A DNA stretch of 64,000 nt, from NCBI RefSeq assembly GCF_007992095.1, contig NZ_BJZP01000003.1, positions 1-64,000 on the forward strand, in the 5' to 3' direction. A program made the translations under genes and the position numbers. The stretch comes from Paenirhizobium naphthalenivorans (GTDB taxonomy: Bacteria; Pseudomonadota; Alphaproteobacteria; Rhizobiales; Rhizobiaceae). Every line of letters begins with the position of its first letter. Position 1 is the first letter of the stretch. The notes below the pieces were generated by a model. The model was not told where the DNA came from, ran no database searches, and saw only the letters and a list, made by a program, of their open reading frames with translations. Below, piece after piece: positions 23,332-33,801 of this stretch.

Positions 23332-24765
23332 TTAAATTTGGCGCCCCGTGTCGGGGAATGCCGGATACTTGTCAAGAAGAGCCGAAACGATCTTGCCGAA
23401 GCCCAGGCCCAGTGAAGACTTGACCATGACCACATCTCCAGCCTTGACCGCACCGGTAACGAACTCAACAAGCTCATCGGTCGTCGCGCGATACTCGACG
23501 TGCACGCTATCGGGCAAAGCATCGCGCAGCGCCGACATTTCCGAACCGGCGAGCCAGACATGCTCGATACCGGCTGCCAGCAGCGGACTTGCCAGATCAG
23601 CGTGGACCTCGGCCGCGAACGTCCCCATTTCCAGCATATCGCCGAGCACGGCGATCCGACGGCCCTCGCCGTCCGGCTGGGCGGCGGCGAGCACTGCAAT
23701 CGCCGCCCGCATTGAAGCCGGATTGGCATTGTAGCTCTCGTCGATCAGCGTGAAGCTTCCGCCGCCGATCGCAAGGCGGTGACGCGCGCCGCGGCCCTTG
23801 ACGGCGGATAGGCCGGCAAGGGCCTCGATTGCCGCGTCAAGATCCGCGCCAACCAGCGACACAGTGCCAAGTACCGCCATCGCGTTTTCCGCGATGTGCC
23901 GGCCCGGCGCACCGATGACCACTTCACGGGTGTCATCGCCGTGGGAGAACCAGACCGTCGACCGTTCGGCCGCTCCGTCGAATTCATCAAGCCGGAACTC
24001 CGCCTTGGCGTGCTGACCAAAACTGTGGATATGTTCGATCCCGACAGCCAGTGCGGCCCGCTCGAGGAAATCAAACTGGCTGTTGTCGCGATTGAGGATG
24101 ACGTCCCCACCGGGTGCGACGCCCTCGAAGATCTCCGCCTTGGCTGCGGCGATCTCCTCGATATTATTGAAATTACCGAGATGAGCCCCCGCGATCGTCG
24201 TGATGATCGCCACGTCCGGGCGGACCATCCGTGACAGCGGCGCAATTTCGCCGGGATGGTTCATGCCGATCTCGAACACGCCATAGCGCGTGTCGACCGG
24301 CATCCGGGCGAGCGTCAACGGCACGCCCCAGTGATTGTTGAACGAGGCGACGGCAGCATGCACCTTGCCGGACGGCGCAAGCGCCAGCCGCAGCATTTCC
24401 TTAGTCGTCGTCTTGCCCACCGAACCGGTGACCGCAATGATCGTCGCGGAACAGCGGTCACGGGCCGCGAGCGCCAGCTTCTGCAACGCGCCGAGCACAT
24501 CATCGACGACGATCATCGGCACGGTCAGCCTACCAAGCGCCGGAAGTTTTGATTCCGACACGATCAACAGCGAGGCGCCGTTGGCGATCGCGAGACTGGC
24601 AAAGTCATGACCATCCACCCGATCACCCTTGATGGCAAAGAAAGCCTCGCCCGGTGCGATCGTCCGGCTGTCGATCGATATGCCGGTGATCCCGGCGGGC
24701 AGTGTGCCGAAAGGCCGCCCCGCCATGGCCTCGATCATCTCCGACGCCGTCCAAAGAAAGGTCAA
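23332..24765 (-). CDS. murF: UDP-MurNAc-tripeptide--D-Ala-D-Ala ligase MurF
   Basis: Adds the D-Ala-D-Ala dipeptide made by Ddl to complete the pentapeptide precursor. The 477-residue Mur ligase has the P-loop [12 protein letters not shown], the central [10 protein letters not shown] and the C-terminal [11 protein letters not shown] and LGDMLEMG. Its start overlaps the murE stop by four bases (ATGA), so translation is probably coupled. Confidence 0.96.
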   Translation of the reverse strand: MTFLWTASEMIEAMAGRPFGTLPAGITGISIDSRTIAPGEAFFAIKGDRVDGHDFASLAIANGASLLIVSESKLPALGRLTVPMIVVDDVLGALQKLALAARDRCSATIIAVTGSVGKTTTKEMLRLALAPSGKVHAAVASFNNHWGVPLTLARMPVDTRYGVFEIGMNHPGEIAPLSRMVRPDVAIITTIAGAHLGNFNNIEEIAAAKAEIFEGVAPGGDVILNRDNSQFDFLERAALAVGIEHIHSFGQHAKAEFRLDEFDGAAERSTVWFSHGDDTREVVIGAPGRHIAENAMAVLGTVSLVGADLDAAIEALAGLSAVKGRGARHRLAIGGGSFTLIDESYNANPASMRAAIAVLAAAQPDGEGRRIAVLGDMLEMGTFAAEVHADLASPLLAAGIEHVWLAGSEMSALRDALPDSVHVEYRATTDELVEFVTGAVKAGDVVMVKSSLGLGFGKIVSALLDKYPAFPDTGRQI

Positions 24766-26222
24766 TGTTCGAACTCCTCCAAAGCCTTGCGCAATTCGGT
24801 ATGATCCGAGAACGGAAGCGTAACGCTCCCAACCGTCTGGCCCTCCTCATGCCCCTTGCCGGCCACGATCAGCGTGTCTCCCGATGACAGCATGGCCACA
24901 GCGGCGCGGATTGCCTGCGCCCGGTCGCCGATCTCGATGCCTTTGGGTGCCGCTGCCATGATCTCCGAACGGATAACCGCCGGAACCTCCGAGCGCGGGT
25001 TGTCGTCGGTGACGATGACGATGTCAGCGAGCCGGCAGGCGATCTCGCCCATGATCGGACGTTTGCCCTTGTCACGATCACCACCGCAACCGAAGACAAC
25101 GATAACGCGGCCGGTGGTGAAGGGCCGGACCGAGGTCAGGACGTTTTCCAACGCATCCGGTTTATGGGCATAGTCGACATAGGCAAGCGCCCCGGCCTTC
25201 GATTGACCCACCAGTTCGAGACGGCCGGACGCCCCCTGAAGCGTCTCCAACGCCTTCATCGCCGCTGCAGCCGGCACACCGGTGGCGATGGTGAGGCCTG
25301 CGGCGACCAGCGCGTTAGCGACCTGGAAATCGCCGGCGAGCGGAATATGCACCTCAAAGATCTCGTCGCCAAAGTGCACTTCGGCGACCTGCTTGTGACG
25401 GAAATGCTCGACCCGTTTCAATGTGAGGAAGGCGCCGTTACGGCCGACAGTCAGCACCTTGTGTCCGGCCTCGGTTGCGACGCGGACCGCCTCGGCCGAC
25501 CAGGGATCGTCAGCGAAGATCACCGCCGGCGCCCCCTTGGGCAGCAGTGTGTCGAACAGCCGCATCTTGGCGGCCATGTAGGCTTCGACCGTCGGATGGT
25601 AGTCCATGTGGTCACGGCCGAGATTGGTGAATGCGGCGGCAGCGAGCTTCACGCCGTCAAGCCGGCTTTGGTCGAGGCCGTGGCTGGAGGCTTCCATGGC
25701 CGCATGGGTCACGCCTTCGTCGGCAAGCTCAGCAAGCAGGCGGTGCAGACCGACTGGATCGGGTGTGGTGAGTGAACCGTAATCGTTGCGCGTCGGCGAA
25801 ATGACGCCGGTCGTGCCGATCTGGGCTGCGGCATAGCCCGCCCCCGCCCAGATCTGCCGCGTGAACGAGGCGACGGACGTCTTGCCGGCCGTTCCGGTCA
25901 CAGCGACCATTGTCTCCGGCTGGCGGCCGAAGAAATTCGCCGCAGCAAGGGCAAGAAAGCGACGCGGATTGCCGACCACGATCACTGGTGCAGAAACTTC
26001 AACCGCATGACTGGCAACGACGGCGGCAGCACCACGTGCGACAGCATCGGCGACATAGGCGGCTCCATCGGCCTTGGTGCCGGCCAGCGCGACGAACAAC
26101 ATGCCCTTTTCGATCTTGCGGCTATCGGCAGAAAGGCCAGAAATGTCGATGGCGCCGACCTCGGCTCCGAGCTTGTCTATCTGATCCTGAAACTCCGCGC
26201 CGGCCAGTTCCCGCAACAACAT
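24762..26222 (-). CDS. murE: UDP-MurNAc-L-Ala-D-Glu--meso-diaminopimelate ligase MurE
   Basis: Adds the third residue of the wall peptide. The 486-residue protein carries the P-loop [11 protein letters not shown] (the Ala at the third position is, as I recall, usual in rhizobial MurE), [11 protein letters not shown] and [10 protein letters not shown]. The amino-acid selectivity motif DDNPRSE contains DNPR, which marks meso-diaminopimelate rather than lysine. It follows ftsI by about 60 bases and overlaps murF. Confidence 0.96.
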   Translation of the reverse strand: MLLRELAGAEFQDQIDKLGAEVGAIDISGLSADSRKIEKGMLFVALAGTKADGAAYVADAVARGAAAVVASHAVEVSAPVIVVGNPRRFLALAAANFFGRQPETMVAVTGTAGKTSVASFTRQIWAGAGYAAAQIGTTGVISPTRNDYGSLTTPDPVGLHRLLAELADEGVTHAAMEASSHGLDQSRLDGVKLAAAAFTNLGRDHMDYHPTVEAYMAAKMRLFDTLLPKGAPAVIFADDPWSAEAVRVATEAGHKVLTVGRNGAFLTLKRVEHFRHKQVAEVHFGDEIFEVHIPLAGDFQVANALVAAGLTIATGVPAAAAMKALETLQGASGRLELVGQSKAGALAYVDYAHKPDALENVLTSVRPFTTGRVIVVFGCGGDRDKGKRPIMGEIACRLADIVIVTDDNPRSEVPAVIRSEIMAAAPKGIEIGDRAQAIRAAVAMLSSGDTLIVAGKGHEEGQTVGSVTLPFSDHTELRKALEEFEH

Positions 26223-26283
26223 CGGTCATTCATCCACTGCTGGGTGGCGGTTCTCACGAATCGCCGCCTGAATTGAAATTCGT

Positions 26284-28035
26284 TCAATAAGAAACGAGCA
26301 AGGCTGAACCGTCTTCCCCGTATTTTGGTTCTACACCGAGAATTGCGGCGCTTCTGCGGATAATGTCACCCGCCATGGGCGCGGCCGAGGTGCCGGCCAG
26401 TGCGGCGCCGTTACCTTTTTCGGTCTTGGGCTCATCGATGAAGGTGAGCACCACATATTTCGGATCATCAATCGGGAAAGCGGCGAGGAAGGCGTTGAAG
26501 TTCTTATCGCGGACGTAGCGACCGTTGACCACCTTGTCGGCGGTGCCGGTCTTGCCGCCGACGTTGAAGCCTTCGACGCGCGCATTACGGCCGGAGCCTT
26601 TGACGCCGTTAACCTCAAACAGATAGCGCATGTTCTTGCTCGTGGCGGGCTGGATGACCTGCTTGGCGACCAGATCGGCTTGTTCGCGGGTGCGCGGCAG
26701 AAAGGTCGGCTCGATGAGCTTGCCGCCGTTGACCATGGCACTCCCCGCAACCGCGGTTTGGAACGGCGTGGTCGACACGCCGTGTCCGAAGGAAATGGTG
26801 ATCGAGTTGATCTTCTTCCATTCGCGTGGCTGCGACGGCATTGCCACTTCCGGCAGTTCAGTCTGCACCTTGGTGAGGAGGCCGAGCCGAGTGAGAAATT
26901 CCTTGTGGTTTTCGGTTCCGACGAGATCCGCGACCTTGGCGGTGCCGATGTTCGAAGAATACTGGAAGATCTCAGGAATCGTCAGAAACCGGTTCTTGCC
27001 GTGGAAATCCTTGATGGTGAAGCCACCGATGCGGATTGGATAGCGGGCGTCGATGCTGTCGTTGATCGACACCTTGCCCTCGTCCAGGCCCATCGCAAGA
27101 GTAAAGGTCTTGAAGGTTGACCCCATTTCGAACGTGCCGTTCGTCATGCGGTTGAGCCAGCCTTCCTGCGCGCTCGCAGCCGGATTGTTGGGGTCGAAGT
27201 CCGGCAACGACCCCAAGGCCAGCACTTCACCGGTGTGGACATCGAGCACCACAGCCCCGGCACCGAGCGCCTTGAACTTGTCAAGCGCCTGCACCAGAAC
27301 GTCACGGACGATGTTCTGAACACGCAGATCGATCGACAGCCTGACTGGTTCGAGCGGCGTGTCGCTCGTCATGCCGAGGGCGCGCAGGTCCGCAAGGCCC
27401 TGGTTATCGATATATTTCTCCATCCCGGTCATGCCGCGATTGTCGATGTTCACATAGCCGACGATGTGCGAAGCGGTCGTGCCGCCGGGATAGAAGCGAC
27501 GCTTCTCCGGCCTGAAGCCGATCCCCGGAATGCCAAGCGCCAGCACCTGACTCTGCTGCTTGGGGGTAAGCTGGCGGCGCAGCCACTGGAAATGCGAATT
27601 GGGGTTGGAGAGCTTCTTGTATGTACCCTTGATGTCGAGATCGGTGAGCACGGTCGCCAGTTTCTCGACCGCCTCGTCCGGATCGACGATCTTGTGCGGT
27701 TCGGCAAACAGCGAGACGGTGCGGATGTCGGTCGCAAGAACCTCGCCGTTACGATCCAGGATGTCTGGACGCGACGCCATCAGTCGATCGGCCGGCAGAA
27801 TGCTCGATGTCACTTCCGGCTGGGCATAACCGTATTGCACGAGACGACCGCCAATGACGGCATAGGCCACGACGAAACCGGCGATCATCATGCCGACACG
27901 CTTGCGGGCGAGTTCCGCCTTGCGCTTGCCGGTCCCCGTGAAGGCGGCACCGTTGATCGTCGCCCCGCCGCGCTGCACATCGGTCGAGAAATGCGCCCGG
28001 CTCTTCAACACCATGATTCGTGACAGGAAAGTCAT
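26284..28035 (-). CDS. ftsI: Septal peptidoglycan transpeptidase FtsI (PBP3)
   Basis: Class B penicillin-binding protein that crosslinks septal peptidoglycan in the periplasm. The 583-residue protein has a cytoplasmic basic tail, one membrane segment near residues 47-68, a PBP dimer domain (RPDILDRNG, GTTASHIVGYVN) and the transpeptidase domain. That domain holds all three active-site motifs: STFK, SSN (YSSNIG) and KTGT. Its start overlaps the ftsL stop by one base. It should work with FtsW encoded downstream. Confidence 0.96.
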   Translation of the reverse strand: MTFLSRIMVLKSRAHFSTDVQRGGATINGAAFTGTGKRKAELARKRVGMMIAGFVVAYAVIGGRLVQYGYAQPEVTSSILPADRLMASRPDILDRNGEVLATDIRTVSLFAEPHKIVDPDEAVEKLATVLTDLDIKGTYKKLSNPNSHFQWLRRQLTPKQQSQVLALGIPGIGFRPEKRRFYPGGTTASHIVGYVNIDNRGMTGMEKYIDNQGLADLRALGMTSDTPLEPVRLSIDLRVQNIVRDVLVQALDKFKALGAGAVVLDVHTGEVLALGSLPDFDPNNPAASAQEGWLNRMTNGTFEMGSTFKTFTLAMGLDEGKVSINDSIDARYPIRIGGFTIKDFHGKNRFLTIPEIFQYSSNIGTAKVADLVGTENHKEFLTRLGLLTKVQTELPEVAMPSQPREWKKINSITISFGHGVSTTPFQTAVAGSAMVNGGKLIEPTFLPRTREQADLVAKQVIQPATSKNMRYLFEVNGVKGSGRNARVEGFNVGGKTGTADKVVNGRYVRDKNFNAFLAAFPIDDPKYVVLTFIDEPKTEKGNGAALAGTSAAPMAGDIIRRSAAILGVEPKYGEDGSALLVSY

Positions 28036-28409
28036 CAGCGCCTCACCGATCCGGTTGTGATGAGATCCTTGACGGGATCCTTGCCCTGCCCACCCTCAGC
28101 CACTTCCGGCTTCGGCAGCTGATCCTTCCGCATCGGCAATTCGACCGGACGCACCAACTGTTCGGGAGCGGTGGGCTGGAGCTGCAATTCTTCGCCATAG
28201 ACATTGATCAGGCGCTGCAACCGGTTAGGCTGGGTCAACAGCGCCCAGTCAGCCTTGAGCAGGTCGATCGTATCCTTCTCGAGCTTGATCTCGGCTTCGA
28301 GGCGCCGGACCTCCTCGAGTCTGTTATCGGTGTGATGTTTGATCTGGTAGGTAACGGCCGCAGCTGCGGCCATGGAACCAATCAGCAAAAAATCGAAGGG
28401 CCTAATCAT
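28035..28409 (-). CDS. ftsL: Cell division protein FtsL-like
   Basis: A short bitopic membrane protein of 124 residues: one hydrophobic segment near residues 5-22, then a predicted coiled coil (about 24-60, LEEVRRLEAEIKLEKDTI). A Pro-rich tail with no obvious fold follows. This matches FtsL in form, and FtsL normally pairs with FtsQ and FtsB through the coiled coil. Sequence conservation of FtsL is low, so the call rests mainly on shape and its place between rsmH and ftsI. It starts 3 bases after rsmH and overlaps ftsI by one base. Confidence 0.88.
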   Translation of the reverse strand: MIRPFDFLLIGSMAAAAAVTYQIKHHTDNRLEEVRRLEAEIKLEKDTIDLLKADWALLTQPNRLQRLINVYGEELQLQPTAPEQLVRPVELPMRKDQLPKPEVAEGGQGKDPVKDLITTGSVRR

Positions 28410-28412
28410 CGG

Positions 28413-29438
28413 TCAAACTCCGATCTTTTCGAGGCTTGCGAGATCCGGCAGATCGAAGATCGACATGTCGGGGCGCTCGGCCGGCGCGATGGTTCGCAAT
28501 CCCGCCCGCAATTTGGCCGAGCGCGCCCGCGGATTGATCTCCGCTTCTGCCTCGCTCGCAACGACCATCGGCTTGCCAATCGGCTCGAAGGTTGCCGCCC
28601 GCTCGTGTACCATCGGCAGATGCCTGGAGCCGGCGGCCTTGCCGGAACGCTCGGAGAAGAATTTCTTGACAATCCTGTCCTCCAGCGAATGGAAGGTGAC
28701 AACCACCAGCCGCCCGCCGGGCTTCAACGACTGTTCGGCAGCGAAAAGCGCCTGCGCAAGCTCGCCGAGTTCGTCATTGACAAAGACCCGCAGCGCCTGA
28801 AAGACGCGGGTCGCCGGATGAATCTTGTCCTTGGCCTTACGCGGAGTGACGATTTCGATCAGCCCGGCGAGATCGCGCGTGGTCTGGAAAGGCTCCTTGG
28901 CCCGCCGCTTCTCAATGGCGCGAGCGATACGCCCGGCCTGCTTCTCTTCGCCAAGAAAGCCGAAAATGCGGATGAGATCGCCGACCTTGGCGCGATTGAC
29001 CACATCGGCGGCGGAAACACCGGTACCTGACATGCGCATGTCGAGCGGCCCGTTCTTCTGAAAGGAAAAGCCGCGTTCGGCCTCATCGATTTGCATGGAG
29101 GACACACCGATATCGAGCACGACACCATCAAGCCCGCCTTCCGGGGCGTAGTCCGCCAGATGAGAAAACTGCGTGTGATGGAGCGTCAGATGGCCACCAT
29201 GCGCCGCGACAAGCGCCTGCCCAGCGGCAATAGCGGTCGGATCGCGGTCAAGCGCGACGACATCAGCACCCGCCCTCAGGATCGCCGTCGTGTAACCGCC
29301 GGCACCAAAAGTACCATCGAGAATAACCTTGCCCGCACCCGGTTCGAGCGCCGCCAGAACCTCGGCAAGGAGGACCGGAATGTGGCGAACCGGTCCGCCA
29401 CCGGCATCAGAAGAACCTCCGCCTGGATTCGCCACCAT
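28413..29438 (-). CDS. rsmH: 16S rRNA (cytosine-1402-N4)-methyltransferase RsmH
   Basis: Methylates N4 of C1402 in the 16S rRNA decoding centre using S-adenosylmethionine. The start at 29438 ([10 protein letters not shown]) gives 341 residues; the same frame stays open through mraZ, but that extension is a frame artefact. Visible motifs are HIPVLLAEV, the SAM site [29 protein letters not shown] and the C-terminal [13 protein letters not shown]. Also known as mraW. It follows mraZ by 14 bases and begins the dcw block proper. Confidence 0.96.
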   Translation of the reverse strand: MVANPGGGSSDAGGGPVRHIPVLLAEVLAALEPGAGKVILDGTFGAGGYTTAILRAGADVVALDRDPTAIAAGQALVAAHGGHLTLHHTQFSHLADYAPEGGLDGVVLDIGVSSMQIDEAERGFSFQKNGPLDMRMSGTGVSAADVVNRAKVGDLIRIFGFLGEEKQAGRIARAIEKRRAKEPFQTTRDLAGLIEIVTPRKAKDKIHPATRVFQALRVFVNDELGELAQALFAAEQSLKPGGRLVVVTFHSLEDRIVKKFFSERSGKAAGSRHLPMVHERAATFEPIGKPMVVASEAEAEINPRARSAKLRAGLRTIAPAERPDMSIFDLPDLASLEKIGV

Positions 29439-29452
29439 TCCGTTTCCCCGTA

Positions 29453-29893
29453 TTATGAAGTTTGCAGGCCCCGTAGCCTGCGCCCTTCCCTTGCCGCCGC
29501 CTGCGCCTCGTGAAACGCCTGCGGCTGCCAAAGCTGAAAATGATCCGATCGCCCGACGAAGCAGACCTCCGTCGTGATACCGGTGAAGCCCCGAACAAAA
29601 TCCGTAACCATAAGACGCCCCTCGGCGTCGAGCTTCATGAAGACGCCGCCACCATGAACCAGCAGCGACATCTCGTTGCCCTCGCGCGCAAACGGATCTT
29701 CCACCGAAATCTGCCGCTCGTAGCGCTCCAGCAACTCCGGCCCACCGATACTGATGGCCGGAAAGACGAAATCCTGGATGCAGTAGAGCTCCTGAATATC
29801 GCGCTGAGCAAGAACAGCACGGAACGCCGCAGGTACGGAAACCCGCCCCTTCGCATCGATCCTGTTTATCGCATTGGACAGGAAGCGGCTCAT
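29453..29893 (-). CDS. mraZ: Transcriptional regulator MraZ
   Basis: DNA-binding protein with two AbrB-like half domains that forms rings and represses the dcw promoter in the species studied. The start at 29893 ([10 protein letters not shown]) is the family start and gives 146 residues; the frame is open five codons further up. Both repeats carry the basic motif: [15 protein letters not shown] near residues 10-25 and LDAEGRLMV near 90-100. It is the first gene of the division cluster, and repeats that look like its own binding boxes lie about 180 bases upstream. Confidence 0.95.
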   Translation of the reverse strand: MSRFLSNAINRIDAKGRVSVPAAFRAVLAQRDIQELYCIQDFVFPAISIGGPELLERYERQISVEDPFAREGNEMSLLVHGGGVFMKLDAEGRLMVTDFVRGFTGITTEVCFVGRSDHFQLWQPQAFHEAQAAAREGRRLRGLQTS

Positions 29894-30069
29894 GACAATC
29901 GACCGCACTCCCTTCTGCCAGAAGGCGTCCCGACCGCCTCCGCGAACTCAACGCCACTCGTACTGCCGAACCGACACCGAGAACCGAAAGCCACACCTGA
30001 GCCCCGGCGACCGATCCGCTTTCGACTGCGATTTCCGGAGCCTTGATCGACCCCTCAACGGTACGATTA

Positions 30070-30104
30070 TGGGATAACATGGGAATATATGGGCGTCAAT
30101 GGGA
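30070..30104. promoter_or_regulatory. Four TGGG repeats at 10-bp spacing (candidate MraZ boxes)
   Basis: TGGG occurs at 30070, 30080, 30090 and 30100 on the plus strand, each followed by one variable base and a 5-base spacer. In E. coli MraZ binds three TGGGN direct repeats with 5-base spacers, so spacing and core match. On the minus strand, in the direction of mraZ, a TTGACG sequence overlaps the block and could be a -35 element, which would let MraZ block the promoter. The repeats lie on the strand opposite to mraZ. The rest of the 29894-30313 gap shows no gene. Confidence 0.6.
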
Positions 30105-30313
30105 CAGAGGCTTCACAACCCCGCAAGGGATTCGAATATTGATAAGCGGTTAGGCTTAACGAATGGTTAGAAACGCCTGTCGCATCAACGCCTTCTCACG
30201 CTCGAACCGAAGCGAATCCGAACGCCGGCGATCCGCGATTGCGGCGCCTTTTCAAAGGATTGCGCTTTTCGCTGAACAAGGCGGCGCACAGCACCGAGCC
30301 TCGAAGAAAAAAC

Positions 30314-30710
30314 GCCAGTTGGCCTGTAAGCCGGGTTCTGTATGGCCCCGGTTTCCCGGAACGTGGCAGCCATTCATCTGGGACAGCGTTTGCACGCTGC
30401 CTCACGCAACCCACCCGGATGACTGGCCCGGAAACAGGCTGTGGCCGCGCTTGCGCGCGACCCGCGTCATCCCTATTCGGTCTTGCTCCCGGTGGGGTTT
30501 ACCGTGCCGTCCCTGTCGCCAGCGACGCGGTGGGCTCTTACCCCACCCTTTCACCCTTACCTCGCAAGCGAGGCGGTTTGCTTTCTGTGGCACTTTCCCT
30601 GAGGTCACCCCCGCCGGACGTTATCCGGCACCGTGTTTCCGTGGAGCCCGGACTTTCCTCACCCTACCGCCTTTCGGCATTGGTAAAGCGCGGCTGCCCG
30701 GCCAACTGGC
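30314..30710 (-). ncRNA. rnpB: RNase P RNA, type A
   Basis: Catalytic RNA that trims the 5' leader of tRNA precursors together with RnpA. Read on the minus strand, the two ends pair perfectly as helix P1 (GCCAGTTGGC with GCCAACTGGC). The universal core GAGGAAAGTCCGGGCT maps to 30645-30660. GGTAAACCCCACC, GAATAGGGATGAC and the tail AGAACCCGGCTTACAGGCC are also present. Length, about 400 bases, fits alphaproteobacteria. A run of Ts follows the 3' end. Ends are set by the P1 pairing and may extend a few bases. Confidence 0.95.
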
Positions 30711-30718
30711 ACCGCGTG

Positions 30719-30748
30719 CATAAACGAGACACCCGGCGATTGCCACAA
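30719..30748 (-). promoter_or_regulatory. Possible rnpB promoter
   Basis: On the minus strand TTGTGG (-35-like) and TTTATG (-10-like) are separated by 18 bases and end 9 bases before the mapped 5' end of rnpB. The match to consensus is moderate, and position is the main support. Confidence 0.35.
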
Positions 30749-30791
30749 AAAACGGGTGCGCCACGAAAGGCCATTCGCGGATGGTGAACGA

Positions 30792-31979
30792 TCAGCGGAA
30801 GGCGGGCTCGAACACCGCACCGTAGACATCGCTTTCAAGGTCTCCTCCGAGCAGCAGTTCGGCGCCCAATCGGCCGATCTCGTCGGAACTCTTGGCCGCA
30901 GCGCCGCAGCCGCCCGTTAGCACCGCGACGCGGTCACTGGCAAAGCCGATGGCAGGATAACCGGTCGGCGTAAACGTTGTGACGCAAGCCGCCATGCTGA
31001 GCGGAGCGGCGGCAAGGGCGGGAATAAGTCCCCCAATGATTCGCTTGAGGTGATCTCGCGTACCCTGCCGCCCCCCGCTTCTGAACCAGGCGCGGATCTC
31101 GGGCTCGCTGGCCAGCCGATAGTCGTCCGGATCGCCACCGATCTTGAGATAGATCTTGCCGTCCGGATAGCGGACCGGCGGCAGCAGGTAGATATGGTCA
31201 AGCGGTTCGTCGGGTTGGTGAATCAGCGAGGGCATCCCGGCATAGCGAACGAGTTCATCGTCCGCGATCTCGAAGAAGGCGACGGTGCGTGCAAAGACCG
31301 ACAGATCGACAGGTTTCGGCAAGAGATTCTCCGCAATGGAAAATCCACCCGCCGCCACCAGAACCTTATCGGCGATGACCTCCCGCCCCTCGGAGGTCGC
31401 CACCAGCACGCCATCGGCCATCTCACGCATACTGACGACAGTCTCGGAAATCACCTTCGCGCCAGCCTTGCGCGCCAGCACCGATTGCGCCTCGACCAGA
31501 CGACGCGGATTGACATAGCCGGCGCCGGCCGCCTCGTAGACGCCCTCGCAGCCGGTACCCAGGGAGAAATAAGGGAAACGGTCGGCCAGCTCGGCTGCAC
31601 CGAGCAGTGCGACATCGGCCCCCACCCGCTCGGCCGCATCGCAGATGTCAGCGACATAGGGATCACCCCCTCCACGCTTCGGTCCGACCATCAGGCAACC
31701 GGTCTCGTCAAAGAAGTCTATGCCGCTGTCCTTGGCGATCGCGCCGTAACGGGCGATCGAGCGCTTGGCGAGCAGCGCCCAGACTGGATCACTATCAATC
31801 GTGCGGGTAATTCTGGCCTCGTCGTAATGACTGGCGAACACGCCTGTATGCCGGGCGAGATCCTTCGGTTCGTCAGGACCGATCAGTGCCACACCGTCCG
31901 ATTTCCCGGCAAGGTGGCGGGTCGCCGCCGCTCCCATCATGCCTCGGCCGATAATGATGTACCTGTACCTCTCAGCCAT
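30792..31979 (-). CDS. FAD-dependent oxidoreductase (DAO family)
   Basis: A 395-residue flavoprotein of the D-amino-acid/sarcosine oxidase type, which oxidises secondary or primary amines. The N terminus has the dinucleotide-binding GRGMMG at residues 11-16 in a beta-alpha-beta fold. The middle holds VLVAAGGFS, and the C terminus has FTPTGYPAIGF and LTGGCGAAAKSSDEIG, which fit the FAD-contact region of N-methyl-amino-acid oxidases. I see no signal peptide. The substrate cannot be assigned. It stands alone, downstream of a lytic transglycosylase gene on the same strand with 268 bases between. Confidence 0.85.
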   Translation of the reverse strand: MAERYRYIIIGRGMMGAAATRHLAGKSDGVALIGPDEPKDLARHTGVFASHYDEARITRTIDSDPVWALLAKRSIARYGAIAKDSGIDFFDETGCLMVGPKRGGGDPYVADICDAAERVGADVALLGAAELADRFPYFSLGTGCEGVYEAAGAGYVNPRRLVEAQSVLARKAGAKVISETVVSMREMADGVLVATSEGREVIADKVLVAAGGFSIAENLLPKPVDLSVFARTVAFFEIADDELVRYAGMPSLIHQPDEPLDHIYLLPPVRYPDGKIYLKIGGDPDDYRLASEPEIRAWFRSGGRQGTRDHLKRIIGGLIPALAAAPLSMAACVTTFTPTGYPAIGFASDRVAVLTGGCGAAAKSSDEIGRLGAELLLGGDLESDVYGAVFEPAFR

Positions 31980-32247
31980 ACCTGTCCCCTGTCGCAGCGC
32001 CGACGATAGGTTTTCCAGATCAAGGCCTTGTCGACAAGTACGGAATCACTCTCTGAAGGGCGCCCGACGTGAATTCCATCGCAAGATCGGCACCAGGCCG
32101 TTCACCTTCGACAAACCCGCACTCACGGAGGTCATCGGATTCACTTGAACATCCTGAAGCGTCCCAGCTGCCTTGTCCGCGCCGCAACGTACCGCCGGCC
32201 TGTGAAAGGGCGGCCGGAAAACACAACACTCCCGGCCCGCCTTGAGA

Positions 32248-32772
32248 CTACGAGGCGATCAGCGCCAGCACCTTGCCGCAATAGCGCTTGGAGACCGGGT
32301 TCATACGCTTGGCCGCATGACCAGCATTGTACTTGAGGATGGTGGTGCAGGTTTTTCCGTTACCCAGCTCATGCGCCATCGACAGGTACTTCATGCCGTA
32401 GCGAATATTGGTCTCCGGATCGTAGAGTCCTTTGGCCGAACCGGAATAGCCCATCATCCGTGCCGTTGACGGCTTGATCTGCATCAGACCGATCTCGCCG
32501 GCACTGCCATGGGCCTTGGGATTGAAATTGCTCTCGACCCGCACGACTGCATGGGCAAGCGCCACCGGCACACCGTAGGACTTCGCGTATTTGGAGATGA
32601 TCTGTGTATAGGGGCTTTTCGAGAAGGAGGGAGCCACGGGATATCCCGCCTCGCGCTCCACAGTCTTCAGCTTGGCCCTGAAAGTGGTCGCCTCCCCGCC
32701 GGCAGACACGCCGATCGTCGAGGACAAAAGAATACCTAGGCATGCCGCAGCAGCAACAATTCGCTTCATCAT
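32248..32772 (-). CDS. Secreted lytic transglycosylase (SLT domain)
   Basis: A small (174-residue) enzyme that cleaves the glycan backbone of peptidoglycan to form 1,6-anhydroMurNAc. A signal peptide (residues 1-25, cleaved near VSAGG) directs it to the periplasm. The SLT domain spans about 55-165, with the catalytic Glu in VVRVESNFNP, then AGEIGLMQIKPSTARMMG and YNAGHA. Two Cys residues near the end (KTCTT and RYCGK) may form a disulfide. The protein has no other domain. The 267 bases upstream probably hold its promoter. Confidence 0.9.
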   Translation of the reverse strand: MMKRIVAAAACLGILLSSTIGVSAGGEATTFRAKLKTVEREAGYPVAPSFSKSPYTQIISKYAKSYGVPVALAHAVVRVESNFNPKAHGSAGEIGLMQIKPSTARMMGYSGSAKGLYDPETNIRYGMKYLSMAHELGNGKTCTTILKYNAGHAAKRMNPVSKRYCGKVLALIAS

Positions 32773-33039
32773 AAAAAAGTCAGTCTCCGAACCAGTAGGG
32801 CATGGCGGACGTCCTTGAAGGACGCAAATCTTCTCCGTTCGCCCACCGCTTACCGGTCAGGCGCCGCACCTGCGCTCATCGTTGATATTTGCGATCACCG
32901 CCCGCAAAACAGGCTGTTGTGCCGCCGTTCAGTGGGTTCTTTAGAGCCGTGAAATTGGGAATTGATGTGGCAATGCAACAAATTGCGGTTTCGCGCGTTA
33001 TAGCGGCCGCCCAAAAGGCGATCGCTTTGCCCCCTGATT

Positions 33040-33801
33040 TCAGGCGTATCGCGGCAGCGTTGATAGCAGGCGATGCAGGGTCTCGATGGTCGACATGTCG
33101 GCGATCCCATCGACCCGCTCAGGGCGAAAATGACGCTGGAAAGCCGCCACGGCTCCCTCGGTTTTTTCGGAATATTCTCCGGTAATATCAACATCGTAGC
33201 CGTAGAGCGACAACATCGACTGCAGGGCTTCTACCGGCTGACCATGGTCGCCCTTGTGAAAGAACCGCCCTCCCTGCACCGGCACTGGCTCGACCCAATG
33301 GCCGACGCCCGCCGAATGGAGCCGTCCCCAAGGGAAATTTTCACCCGGATCGACCTTGCGGATCGGAGCCACATCGGAGTGCGCCAACACCCGTTCCGGA
33401 GCGATTTCGAGCCTGCGGCCGCAATCGCGACACAATTCGATGACCGCTTCGATCTGCCGATCAGGAAAAACCGGCAATCCGGCCGGATGGCCCGCATTAG
33501 CGATCTCGATACCGATTGAACGGGAATTGATGTCGTTCTCGCCCGCCCAGAAGCTCTTTCCCGCATGCCAGGCGCGCCGCTCCTCCGGCACCATCTGAAC
33601 GACGCGACCATCCTCGTGAACGAAATAGTGACTTGAGACCTGACTCTCCGGATTGCAAAGCCAGGCGAGCGCGCCGTCATGCTCGGCCATTCCGGTATAG
33701 TGCAGAATTATCATGTCGGGCCGACATCCGCCGACGCGCTCGCCATGATTGGGCGATGGCCGGACGTCGGCGCCGGCGAAATCGGCGATGAATGGCTTCA
33801 T
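33040..33801 (-). CDS. N-acetylmuramoyl-L-alanine amidase (Amidase_2 with PG-binding domain)
   Basis: Cuts the amide bond between MurNAc and the stem peptide, probably in cell wall recycling like AmiD/AmpD. The 253-residue protein has a zinc-amidase domain (about 10-165) with ligand His in ILHYTG and in LAHSDVAPIRKVDPG; the latter also holds the catalytic Lys/Asp region. RRAWHAGKS lies between them. A C-terminal peptidoglycan-binding domain follows (about 185-250, from the repeat-like VEALQSMLSLYGY). I see no signal peptide. Its start overlaps the stop of the upstream J-domain gene as ATGA, so the two are coupled. Confidence 0.92.
   Translation of the reverse strand: MKPFIADFAGADVRPSPNHGERVGGCRPDMIILHYTGMAEHDGALAWLCNPESQVSSHYFVHEDGRVVQMVPEERRAWHAGKSFWAGENDINSRSIGIEIANAGHPAGLPVFPDRQIEAVIELCRDCGRRLEIAPERVLAHSDVAPIRKVDPGENFPWGRLHSAGVGHWVEPVPVQGGRFFHKGDHGQPVEALQSMLSLYGYDVDITGEYSEKTEGAVAAFQRHFRPERVDGIADMSTIETLHRLLSTLPRYA

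Noticed and set aside
29439-30080. N-terminal extension of the rsmH frame
   Set aside because: It is a frame shadow across mraZ; the RsmH family begins at 29438.
30156-30171. TTAA-N7-TTAGA upstream of mraZ
   Set aside because: Two mismatches in the second half site; too weak to call a CtrA site.
30163-30787. Open frames of about 180 codons across 30163-30787
   Set aside because: They overlap rnpB, whose core and P1 helix are unmistakable. The translations have no protein character.
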